From Triplophysa rosa (taxonomy: Eukaryota; Chordata; Actinopteri; Cypriniformes; Nemacheilidae): a stretch of DNA of 64,000 nucleotides. The position numbers and the translations under genes are program-made. Within the stretch, counting starts at the first letter, position 1, and the number at the start of each line of letters is the position of its first letter. The stretch is taken from contig NC_079914.1 in assembly GCF_024868665.1 (NCBI RefSeq), positions 1,891,604 to 1,955,603 of the forward strand, in the 5' to 3' direction. A model generated the notes under the pieces. That model had not been told where the DNA came from. It was given only the letters and a program-made list of their open reading frames with translations, and did no database searches. This document shows, one piece after another, positions 12,601 through 24,600 of the stretch.

Positions 12601-15600
12601 TCACATCTTTGTGTGAATTCCAATCGCATTCACGTGCCCCACGCACTTATAGGGCAGATCCTTTGTATAGTGCGAGTTCTGGGGGAGATGAACAGCTGTT
12701 TTTCGTAAATATAGCCGTTATACATAATGAATGAAGTAATAAAAACAACACTGTTTTCCCCTTATCTGAGACAACCGTTCTTGTGGTGTACCCTTCCTAT
12801 AGTTAGCCTACTTTCAAGGGCACAAAACGCGTTTTAGAACGCGACCTATCGCGTGCGCAAACCGATTGCCTGTGGCTGTGCAATGCATTGCTGATTATAA
12901 CATTGTAAATAACATTAAGTTTCTTGGACTGACCAATCAAATCGCTTTATAAGATGTAAAACATTATGAGCCACGGGAATTACTTTCGTTTTGAATGTAG
13001 CAGCGTTTTGGACTTTTAAAGATGTGGCGTCTCAGGAGGACGTGCAATTAAAGCACACCGTTCTTAAAGTCTCTCCACTTATTTGAAATGTTAAGGTGGG
13101 CCAGAAAAAGATGATTGGCTGAGGCTGTAGAACCTCATGAAGGTGTTGGGCGTAGCCCAACCCGCAGCTCTGCAGATGTCTGCCAGAGAGGCGCCCTGAG
13201 CCAGTGCCCACGAGGAGGCTATACTCCGGGTGGAGTGAGCTCTCACTGCCAGTTGGCACAGGCGGTCTTGGGACTGGTACACCGTAGTGACGACGTCCAT
13301 GATCCAGTGCGCCAATCTCTGTTTTGAGACAGCCCTCCCCTTCTGCTGACCTCCAAAACAGACAAAGAGCTGCTCAGAGCTCCTGAAGCTCTGTGTGCGG
13401 TCCAAGTAGAGCATGTGCAATGTGCGTACTGGACACAACACAGATGGGGTTGGGTCTTCCTCCCCGGTGGGGAGCGCCTGCAAGTTCACCACCTGGTCTC
13501 TAGGGGGAGTGGTGGGAACTTTGGGCAAGTAGCCAGGTCTCAGGATAATGTGAGAATCACCGGGCCCGAGTTCTAGGCAATCTGTGGACACGGAGAATAC
13601 TTGTAGGTCCCCTTCCCTCTTGGAGGTGAGCCCCATCAGGAGAGCCGTCTTCATCGTGAGGTGAGAAAAAGCAAATCTCCTAGGGGCTCGAAGGAGGGCC
13701 TCTTGAGGCCCGCCAGGACCACATCAAGGTCGCAAGAGGGTACGGAGGGTACAGGTGGTAGCCTTCTCGTGCCCCTTAGAAACCTAATGATCAGGTTGTG
13801 CTGTCCTAGAGAGTTACCAGCAACTGGGTCGTGATGAGCGGCAATGGCGGCTACATACACTTTCAGTGTGGAAGGGGAGAGATTACTCTCGAGTAAGGAC
13901 AGCACGTTCCCGATCGAGCAACTCTGTGGGTCTTCTCTTCGAGAAGAGCACCAGGACGAGAAGAGGCGCCACTTATAGGCGTATAGCAGCTTAGTGGCCG
14001 GGGCCCTAGCCTGAGTGATGGTCTCAACCACCGCAGGGGGTAGGCCACTCAGGATCTCCTCATCTCGTCCAGGGGCCAGATATGGAGGTTCCAGAGGTCT
14101 GGCCTGGGATGCCATAACGTGCCCTCCCCTGGGAAAGCAGGTCCTTCGTCAGGGGAATCGGCCAGGGGGGAGCTGTCGTCAAGAGCATTAGCTCCGAGAA
14201 CCAAGTCCGGTTGGGCCAGTATGGCGCAACTAGTAGCACTTGATGCTCCTCTTCCCTGACCTTGCAAAGGACCTGTGCAATGAGGCTCACTGGGGGAAAG
14301 GCATACTTCCGCTTGTCCCGCGGCCAGCTGTGCGCTAGGGCATCCGTGCCGAGGGGTCCCTCGGTCAGAGAGTACCAAAGCGGGCAATGGGTGGTTTCGA
14401 GGGAGGCAAACAGGTCTACCTGGGCCTGCCCGAACTGCACCCAAATGAGCTGGACTGCGCGGGGGTGGAGTCGCCACTCTCCGCGAGGCGTAGACTGACG
14501 AGAGAGCGCGTCGGCTGTCTGGTTCAGGTCGCCTGGGATATACGTGGCACGCAGGGAGCGGGTCACCTGCTGACTCCACCGGAGGAGGCGTCGGGCGAGT
14601 CGTGTTAACTGCAGCGAGCGAACGGCATCAACCCGCCCGAGGGGTATCACCGCCGCCGAGGATGCCATGTGTCCCAGGAGCCTCTGAAATAGTTTCAGGG
14701 GAACCGCTGACTTCGTGAAATGATCCAGGCAGTTCAACACCGACTGGGCACGTACTGCGGACAGTCGCGCTGTCATGGTGACAGAGTTGAGTTCCATACC
14801 AAGATAGAGGATGCTCTGCACGGGGGAGAGCTTGCTCTTCTCTCGGTTGACCTGTAGTCCCAATTGATCTAGGTGCCGGAGCACCAGGTGTGTGCACACA
14901 ACAGATCTCGCGAGTGTGCCAAGATAAGACAGTCGTCGAGATAGTTGAGTACTCTCACACCCTTCTCCCTGAGGGGAGAGAGGGCGGCCTCCACGATCTT
15001 CGTAAAGACTCGTGGAGACAGAGACAGACAGAAGGGGAGGACTCTGTACTAATATGCCAGACCCTCGAAAGCGAACCGTAGGAACGGGCGATGACGAGGG
15101 AGAATCGAGACATGAAAGTAAGCGTCCTTCAGGTCGATTGCCATGAACCAATCCTGACATCTGACAGATGCCAGGATGCGCTTCTGCGTGAGCATCCTGA
15201 ACTGCAGCTTGTGCAGGTGTCTGTTCAGGGTACGCAGATCTAGGATGGGGCGCACCCCCCGCCTTTTTTGGGGACGATGAAGTAAGGGCTGAAAAACCCC
15301 TTGGACATCTCGGCTAAGGGGACGGACTCGATCGCACCCTTCGCCAGAAGGGTGGCGACCTCGCCCCATAGTACGGGAGCATCCCGGCCTCTGACCGAGG
15401 TGGCGAGGATGCCCCGAAACTTGGGCAGGTTTCTGGCGAACTGGATCGCGTAGCCGAGACGGATCGTCCTTCTCAGGCACCGTGACAGTGTGGGAAGCTC
15501 GAGCCAAGCTCCCAGGGACCGTGACGGGGACTAAGGGAACGATCTGCTTCATCGACCCCCCCGGGGGGTGGTTCGATGGCTGGCAGTGCGGTTCTCTCGC

Positions 15601-18600
15601 CGGGGGGCCCCCGGGAAGAAGACTGGCTCTGCTGGTTTGCCTGCCTGGCGATGCAGGTCCCCGCACCGTCGATTTGAGAGTGCTGAGGGCTGCAAAATAC
15701 ATTCGATGTTGCGCCTCGCCAAGACGCAACGTCGAGTGGCCGAACACCATCTGACAGAGGGTGAGAGCGGCTGTGAAGAACACCCAGGGAGATAGGAAAC
15801 TCTTTTTGTGAAAAAGTGGGCGCTAGGCCCCCGTGGGGATGCCCTGATGTTGGAACGGGGCAGGAACCGTCCCGGATCGACCGTCCAGCGATGATATGGC
15901 TGGAAATGGGCCCGATGGTGTTAACCTCCCTGGGGTCTTCCCGTCAGGGTCGCTTCTTCCTAGAAGGTTGCTGACGGGGTGGTGGTCTCCCCTTCGACGC
16001 CCTTTTCCGGGGTGCCGCCTGGGTAGGGAGCGCTGGAACCGGAGCTGGCTTCGAAGGGGGCCGGGGCTGCTGGGGAGCAGAGGCCGCACGGGAACTCGAA
16101 GGCCTACGGGCGGCCGAGTCCCGGCGGGGTAGGATATGGCTGATCGCCTCCGTCTGCTTCTTCACTGTCGAGAACTGCTGAGCGAAGTCCTCGACAGTGT
16201 CACCAAACAGCCCACCCTGCGCAATGGGCGCGTCGAGAAAGCGGACTTTCTCGGCGTCGCTCATCTGCGCAAGGTTGAGCCAGAGATGCCTCTCCTGGAC
16301 CACCATGGTGGACATCGCCCAACCCAGGGCCCGCGCGGTCACCTTGGTCGCCCTTAGAGCGAGGTCGGTGGCGGTGCGGAGTTCCTGCATTAACCCCGGG
16401 TCGGTCTTACCCTCGTGGATCTCTTTCAACGCCTTGGCCTGATGGACCTGCAGGATGGCCATGGCGTGGAGAGAGGAGGCAGCTTGGCCCGCGGCAGTGT
16501 AGGCCTTCGACACCAGCGATGCCGAGGTACTACATGCCTTGGACGGGAGTTTCGGTCGACCTCTCCAGGTGGACGCCGCCTGCGGGCACAGGTGCACCGA
16601 GACTGCACGTTCCACCTCGGGCACGTCAACGTAACCCCTAGCCACCCCACCATCGAGGGAAGAGAGAGCGACGGAACCGGTTTGACGTGTACACGCCGAG
16701 AAAGGGGCGTTCCATGTCTTCGTCAGTTCCTCATGCACTTCCGGGAAGAATGGAACCGGGGTTGGGCGCGGCTTGGAGTCGCGTTCAGAGCCCAAGAACC
16801 ACGTGTCCAACCGTGAGCGCTGGGGGAGAGGCACCGGAGTGCACTCTAACCCAATGCACACGGCGGCCCGGGAAAGCATGGCCGACATCTCGACATCCGC
16901 TTCCTCCTGAGCTCGTCCCCCTTTGGGGGGGAGCTGCAGAGAGTCGTCGGGATCGGATGCCAGCAATTCGCTCTCCAATGCTGCGATGGACATCTCATCA
17001 TCATCACGCATCGTGTCCGAATGCGTGAAGGAGGACGCTGACGGTGTGGCAACGCCAGCTAGGGAACGATGAGGCGAGCGAGACAGGGTGCGAGCGGTCC
17101 GCGAGCACTTGGCTGACGGATTAGCGCTCGCAGAAACCCCCATATCACCCTCGCCGCTCGCCTTGGCGAACGGAATGGCCTTAGCCATCCTCGTCACAGC
17201 CCGGGAAACCTGCGAGGTGGTGGCTGGTTCTCGGGAGAAGACAGCCACCCATGACCGCAACGTCTCTATGACCATCTTGCCCCAGTGCGGGCAAGATGAG
17301 TCCACGAAGGCTGCCTCAGCGTGTTGGACCCCCAAACACCTGACACAGACATCGTGCTTGTCCCCTTCCTCGATGAGGACACCGCACCCACGAGAACAGC
17401 GGGACATGCCGCGCTGGAGAAATTAGCTCTTTTAGAACGCAGACGGTGAGTCACCGTCTGCAGCTCGAACACCTCTGGAACCGCCGAGACGCCCAGGGAA
17501 AGTCGCTGCAGGAAGGGACAGTCCGCTGCACCACGTCGTAGAACCGGCAAGTAGAATTCTTTTGCTAAGTAGCAAGAGTCGATCTTCATCAGCGAAGGCT
17601 CCGAAGAACAAAAGGTGAATGAATGATGCACGCCGTCTCCCTTTTATACCCGGATGTCCGGGGCGGAGTCCGGCATGCAAATTTCATTTGCCAATTTTCA
17701 TTGGCCTTTTCTAAGTAGTCGGAAGCGATTGGTTCTCAGGGACGAACCCCATCTGTCGGTTCGACACAACGTCGAGAGACCGACAGAAAAGGAACTTTTT
17801 TTCCCCCATTTTTCATGAGCTGAACTCAAAGATCTAAGAATTTTTCAATGTACACAAAGGCCTATTTCTCTAAAATATTGTTCACAAATCTGTCTAAATC
17901 TGTGTTAGTGAGCACTTCTCCTTTGCCAAGATAATCCATCCACCTCACAGGTGTGGCATGTCAAGATGCTGATTAGACGGCATGATTATTGCACAGGTGT
18001 GCCTTAGGCTGGCCACCATAAAAATTCCACTCTAAAATGTGCAGTTTTAAAAGTGTGCAAAAGTGTTGCGTTTATAATTTTGGTCAGTGTAAAATTTCTG
18101 AAAAAAAACTGTAAAATCCGTTTTTTTACATTTTACAGTTTTTTTATAAGTGCACGCTTGTTCTAATGGGATTGTCGCGTCGCGCTGCATCCAGTGTGGA
18201 CAAAATGTAAAATTATAATGGGTTCTAATGCGTTCTTTTGTTGCGTTGCATCGCGCAGCGTCTGGTGTAGACACTTTGTAACAGATCAGGTTTCAGCATT
18301 ACATATGTGAGTTTCCATTCTTTTGTAAGTCTTTAGGTTACACACTTGCTGTGCTTTCACACCGCCACTGTCTAGAGCAGTGGTCACCAACCCTGCTCCT
18401 GGAGATCGACCGTCCTGAAGATTTCAGCTCTAACCCCAATCAAACACACCTGAACTATCTAATCAAGGTGTTCAGGTTTGCTTGATAATTACAGACAGGT
18501 GTGCTGAAGCAGGGTTGGAGCTGCAGTCTGCAGGACGGTCGATCTCCAGGAACGGGGTTGGTGACCACTGGTCTAGAGCATCAAAAATCGCTCTCACGTA

Positions 18601-21600
18601 GACCAAAGTTTACAGGGCTGCGTTCTATGGAATCCTCTCAAGCGGTGGATTTCTACATTCCGATTGGTTGCTGCCGAACTGCGTCATAGCTCATTACCAT
18701 AAAGTTGATCTGATTTCAACTCTCCTCAACGGCCAAGACGCTACATGCTGCTGCTCACCGCTGCTCGCTGCCGGCTCACATTGAAAATATATGACTTCCG
18801 GCCACTTTTACGCTCTCGACGCCAGCGGTGTGAACGCACAGTTAGAGTCTCTGTTCAGTTTATAAACCTATATTTCACAGCACTTTTATTTTCGTCTTGT
18901 TTGAACTTCATGCCCTAAAACGGAAACAGTCACCATATACAAATGCACCAAAATCAATCATACCGATTTTCTTTACTTTTTTCAGAAAACTGTTCTTCAT
19001 CTCATAAAATCCAAGAATGAGATTGTCAGACAGTATATGGCACGCCTTATCAACGCCTTTGCCTCTTTGTGTGATGGTGAGTAAAAAAAAATGTCCATGA
19101 CTAAAACACATTTTAGTACGAGGTGTCGAAAGGAATTGTTTTTTTTGTAGTTTGATTATTCACATTTAATTAATGAAATCTGTTTTGGGTTTTAAAATGT
19201 GTTTGTCATCTCATTCATTATTTCACGCCCAGGCCGCATGTACCTTTCTCAGATACCTTCTCTACTGAGGTTTCTGGTAGACTCTCTGAGGACGGAAGAG
19301 AAAGAGTCGGTAACTCGAGAGAATGTGCTCGCGGCTCTGCAGAAGCTCAGCCTCAGGTACTCAGTTTCGTCCTGTATATATATATAGTTAGCATGGTTAT
19401 AAGCATGTTGGCGCTGAGAACATTTTTAAAATTTATGTTTAATATAATTGCTTTTACATTTATGCGACTGACAGACACTTTATTGCATTGTGTCTGGTTA
19501 GGAGAAGGTGCAATATTGTGTTTTAGATTATAATTGCATAACTTTGTTCACATCTTTGATCAAATAGCAAAAATAACTAGATGAGGTAAAAGTTTGTGAA
19601 CAAACTTTATGTTGGCTTGAGAAAGAGAGAGTGAGAGATCACAACCAGACAAAATCTACCTGTGTTGTATTAATTTTCTTACAACTTATTAGGTTTTGTT
19701 TATATTAGCTTTGATATAATTTCGTTTTTTATTATTAATTGTGTAGATAGATGGCTTTCTCAAGCCAACATAATTATTGTTTTTTAGACACTTCATCCAT
19801 CTGCCGCTGGGCAGGTAAACCGATACTGTTGTAACACAACAAACTTGTGACATTGGTTCAGCCAATGTTGCTGCTCAAAAAACCTTCGATCTTTGAATAT
19901 CTCATAGTTGTCCCTGCACATTAAAGGATTAGTTCACATAAATATGAAAACTGTGTCATTATTTACTCACCCTCCTGTTGTGAAAATTCCACAGCAATGT
20001 TCTTTTTTTACAAAAGAAGTGAATTTAAAACAGCAGCACAAAATTTGCAGACTACTGTACGACATACAAATGTTGACGGAAAACATTTTGCATGAACAAA
20101 TGTTACAAAATATAGAGTTGCTGGAAAGAAAATTATCCTTAAAAGAGTTAACATGTCAAACGATGAACAGAAAATATGAACTCAAAAGAATAGTAAAATA
20201 GAAATGGCGAGAAATTTAGATTCAATGTTTTCTGATGTGTCTAGACGAGTACAACAGTCGGCTATGATACGAGACGGTCTGATTGGCTGGTTGGTCAAAG
20301 AGCTTCACGATTCAGACTGTCTGTCTGACTACACGCTGGAATACGCCATCTCTCTGCTCATGAACCTCTGTCTGCGCACTCAAGGTACACTGCCACACAA
20401 AATTACGTTTTATTATTAATAAATAAATGGATATAGAGTATGCACTATTTTTTTTACTCCATCACCTTTTGTGTGAATTTTACCCACTTTTTATTGGTTG
20501 CTTATTTGATTTGATCAATGAAGGCACGTAAGCATTGCAGTGTTCATTTATCACGCTGCTCACATTTCAGGAAAGCAGAAGTGTGCAGAAGAGGCCGAGC
20601 AGGTCCTGAAAGTTCTGACGGAGCTCCTGGGACACGAAAACCATGAGGTGAGCCACCATTTGCTTAATAGCTGGAAACAGGATGTGTTGTTTGAGTTTGA
20701 GTCATTGACCAGTGAATAGCCTGGGACAGCGTCAGCTTTTATATCAGACACGTCACTAAAATGAGCCTTTTGTCAACTTTGGTTTAAATTGTTTGACTTG
20801 CAAGTGTACTCTTGAATATTTCACTCTCCTTTTACCTAGTTTTTTTATTGCGGAATGAAGTGTTTGTCATTATATTACATTTGCTCAATGGCCTCAAAAC
20901 CAAATTCATCAAATAATTTTAATATTGAAACTTTGTAAATTTGTACAGTGCTTGAAGTGGGCCGATACGCGCCAGTACACACTTCTCTATTTTAATCTTT
21001 AGTGTACCTTCACTTTTTCTTGCATTCCTGCATTTCTCACATGTTGCCGGTATTCTGTCAATTTATGCTACCCATAGAATTTTGCTACCCTCGTGTTGTG
21101 ATTGGGTTGGGGGAGGGTTAATTTAGGTGTAAGGGTTGGGTTGGGGGAGGGGTTAGTCCTGTTTTGTATGGAGGTAGCAAAATTTGACAGGGTAGCATAA
21201 ATTGGCAGAACACCCGGTACTTTGCCACTCCGAATCAAAGCGTCATTGAATGGGTGATTATTAGTGATGACCTCCCGCTATAGGGAGGGAGCACTTATGC
21301 TACGTTCTAAACAACTGCGATTTCGGAAATTTCCACCTCAAACCCAAAAATAAATGTCTGGAATGGCACACAAAGTCGGACAAGAGACCTCTGAACTCTC
21401 AGATCGATCAACCCTGGCCTTAGGGAGACACATTAGTCATACCCAAGATGCTACCAGTGAGATTAGCGCAGAGACAGAGATACTCTTATTATAGGGAGAT
21501 GGAAGGGACAGTAAGACTTCCAGTTGGAGAAAACGTAACGGCTAACAATTCCCATTGACATCCCTTAAAAAGCTAGCCTCTGGTCTCCTTTCCTACCTTT

Positions 21601-24600
21601 CGCTGGAGCCACAGAGTTAACATTAGCCGTTACGCTTTTTTCGCTAAAGATTGCAGGCTTTACATCTAGTGTCTTTGGTGCGGAGCTACTCAATTTCAAC
21701 AGACTGACCAATCAAACATGGTTTACGGAATTCCAGCCAATCAAATTGAAGAAGACAGTCTGCAGGCGGGCGCTTATGACTGTGAATGTGTAGGGAGATG
21801 TGAGAAGACAAACATAACAAAGCCAGCGGTTTTACAATAAAAAATGATAAATGGTAAAATTTTAGAGATGCAAACAACTCATCTTTTGTGTATTCTGCTG
21901 TTGTGTAAACTTAGGTGGTTTGTCACATAATGTAATGTGTGTTCGACTTGACATGCCTAGAAACATATAAGTTGATAGCATATAAGGCACAAGATTTGAG
22001 TGTGTATATGACGGATTTAATAAACAGAATAATTCAATAGACTGCAGAACTATTATCACAGGTAATGTAATGACACATTTTTGGTCAAATTTGTATTAAA
22101 CATTATTAAATCAATTATTTGGCAAATGGTTTAGTAAATAAATATGTTGTACCAGCAATGTCCAAATACAGTTTTTTCATCCTAGAAATTTCAAATGTGG
22201 TAATAATTTGCATATGACAATGTGCACAAGAGAGTACCGGAACCTTTTTTCCCATTTCAAGCACTGAATTTGTAACTCTAAATTGGCTAAAAATGTAATT
22301 TAACCAAGAAAACTGGATTCAACACTAGCCCTGGTCAAACATGTACACACCTACTGTTACTTTATTTTTTTACTTTTTATTCTTTTTAATGTTAAAATAA
22401 TCAGTTCAACCTTGTTAAATCTATACTATTAAACTATTCCAACTTTACTTTTTGTAAAGATCTTCGGCACAATATATTTATTTTTTAGGCATTTAAATCA
22501 ATTAAAGATGAGGTCATTCTTGATTTTGTATTCATGTACATGTATGTGTGAGCACAGATCCGGTACTATGTGAACGGAGCTTTGTACAGCATCCTGTCCA
22601 TGCCAGAGATACGAGAGGAGGCAAGGAAGATGGTGTGTATTAAATCTCAGTTTTATCTCAGCTCAGCACAGCTTTAATACTATTGTCAGAACATCAGGTT
22701 TCAGACTATTTAGGTTGACCAAGAATATTTACTGTACCTGAGCTGATATGTCCTTATGTTAAGAAACAGTACTCCCAAACCTGTATGACTTCAGGTTTAA
22801 ATAGAACATGGGTGAATTTTTAAAGAATACCTGGCTGTTATCTTCCATAAAAATAAAGGCCAAGAACTATAGCCTAATTCTAAGCCTGTTTGCTGTAGTT
22901 TTGCATTTCAAATGTGCGAGTCCTCCACATTTAAAGGCATTTTATTTTCCTGTAAGTGTTAATGTTTTATAGCTTGAAAAAATTGTTCTGAAAGGCATGT
23001 CAACTATATTGTTCCCTTTCTTTTGGTCTCTCGACATTGTGTTGAACCGACAGATGGGGTTTGATCTTGAGAACCTATCACTCTGATTGTACTTTTTAAA
23101 AGGCCAATGAAATTGGCGAATGGTATGACGCGCCAGTCTCCGCCCCGTACATACGGGTATAAAAGGAAGTGCATCCATTCATTCACCTTTTGTTCTTCGG
23201 AACCTGCTGAGCATCTTTATATGCAAAGCGCTTATCTCTCGGTACTACTGGACCATACGACGCAGATCAGCGGACTCGGCCTTTCGGTACAACTCCCCTC
23301 GGGTGTTTCGGTGGAAAGCCATAAGTGTCTAAAAGAGCAAATTTTCCTGAAAGAGTTGAGAATTTCCTACAGCGTGCACGTGTCACTGGCATGTCTCGCC
23401 GATGTAATCTTGGGTGTGGCCGTTTTGTTCTCGAACCAGACGGGCACGAATCCTGTGTCAAATGCTTGGGGCTCAAGCATGCTGAGACAGCGTTCGTGGA
23501 TCTGACATGTCTGCACTGCGAGCACATGTCGATCAGGGTGTTGCGGTCACATGTGACTGTGTTCTGCATGGACGCAGCCACAACACCGCCTGCTTCCTGC
23601 ACCGCGGCGGCTTCCGAGCCTGCCGCAGCGGCGAGCGGCGGTGGTGATTTGGGGACTCCCATGGACATTAATCCGCCGCCAGCACTGCGGACCGTCCATA
23701 CCCCGGCACGCTCACCTGTCCCAACTCCGATGAGCAGCAGTGGACCGTCTCATAGCGGAGATGGTGACGAGGACGAAGTGTCCATCACAGCATTGGATGG
23801 TGACTTCCAGACATCTGATGCAGAGGACTCCCTGGAGCTCCCGGCTACAGCTGGTCGAGCCCAAGACGAGGACGATGAGGAGATGTCAGCCATGCTTGCC
23901 AGGGCCGCCGCGAGTATTGGGCTGCAGTGCACCGCACCGCCTTCCCCCAACGCTCGCGGCTGGACTTGTTGTATCTGGATTCGGGGCGCGGTGTGAAGTC
24001 ACGAGCCGCTCCAGTGCCATTCTTCCCGGAGGTGCATGAAAAGCTTACGAAGACGTGGCAGGCCCATTTTCGGCATGTGCACGTCAGACAAGCTCAGTTG
24101 CCCTGACTTCCCTCCACTCGGGAGCTGCTAAGGGATACGTCGATGTACCCTAGGCAGAGCGTGCAGTTGCGGTGCACCTGTGCCCGCACCAGTGGTTATG
24201 CAGGAACTGCGCACTGTCACTGATTTCACTCTCCGGGTGACTAAGGTGATGGCTCGTGCGCTGGGTCGGACGATGTCCACTCTGGTGGTCCAGGAAAGAT
24301 ACCTATGGCTGAACCTTGTGCAGATGCGCGACGTCGAGAAAGTTTGCTTTCTTGACGCGCTCATCTCGCAAGGAGGGCTGTTTGGTGACACCGTGAAGAA
24401 GCAGACAGAGGCAATTAAACACATTCTGCCCCGCCACGACCAGGCCACCTCTAGGTCGTATAGATCCCGGTCGGCATCTGCTTCCCAGCAGCCCTGCGCC
24501 TCTACACCTCCGGCCCCGGCGCCCCCTTCTCAGGCAGCCCCCCGTGGATGGAGAAGTTCGCGGAGGAAGACATCTGGTCCCCGTCAGCAACAACAGCCGT

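Larger units (their letters stand above)
11070..17797 (-). mobile_element. DIRS-type tyrosine-recombinase retrotransposon 1
   Basis: On the minus strand: gag, reverse transcriptase/RNase H, tyrosine recombinase, between inverted terminal repeats rather than LTRs. This is the DIRS order. DIRS elements integrate a circular intermediate with a tyrosine recombinase and leave no target duplication. All three genes are broken, RNase H is partly deleted and foreign DNA sits at the 3' end of the recombinase gene, so it is inactive. Confidence 0.9.
10874..18139. mobile_element. Second MITE, ACTGTAAAA termini, split by DIRS
   Basis: Left end ACTGTAAAAAAAG with CCAGAAATTTTC behind it; right end TTTTACAGT, with AAATTTCTG inside it as the complement. 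The two halves lie on either side of the DIRS and Tc1-like DNA and just inside the outer MITE ends. Confidence 0.5.
10831..18283. mobile_element. Outer MITE split by a nest of later insertions
   Basis: The left end TGTAACACCGTGTCTACACC and the right end GTGTAGACACTTTGTAACA are inverted repeats; inside them GCGATGC on the left pairs with GCATCGC on the right. Everything between about 10870 and 18140 belongs to later arrivals: an ACTGTAAAA MITE, a Tc1-like scrap and a DIRS element. Outer flanks show no clear target duplication. The nested reading is inference from paired ends. Confidence 0.65.
20946..22266. mobile_element. Non-autonomous hAT element with exact 8-bp target duplication
   Basis: Starts CAGTGCTTGAAGTGGGC and ends CCCATTTCAAGCACTG, inverted with one mismatch over 16 bases. 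AATTTGTA flanks both sides (20938-20945 and 22267-22274). 1,321 bp without a transposase frame. It contains a smaller MITE (21053-21213) and a hairpin (21534-21634), so it was itself a target or is a composite. Confidence 0.9.

Noticed and set aside
15482..17426. Plus-strand frames opposite the DIRS gag and RT
   Set aside because: Shadows caused by GC-rich coding sequence on the other strand; no domain.
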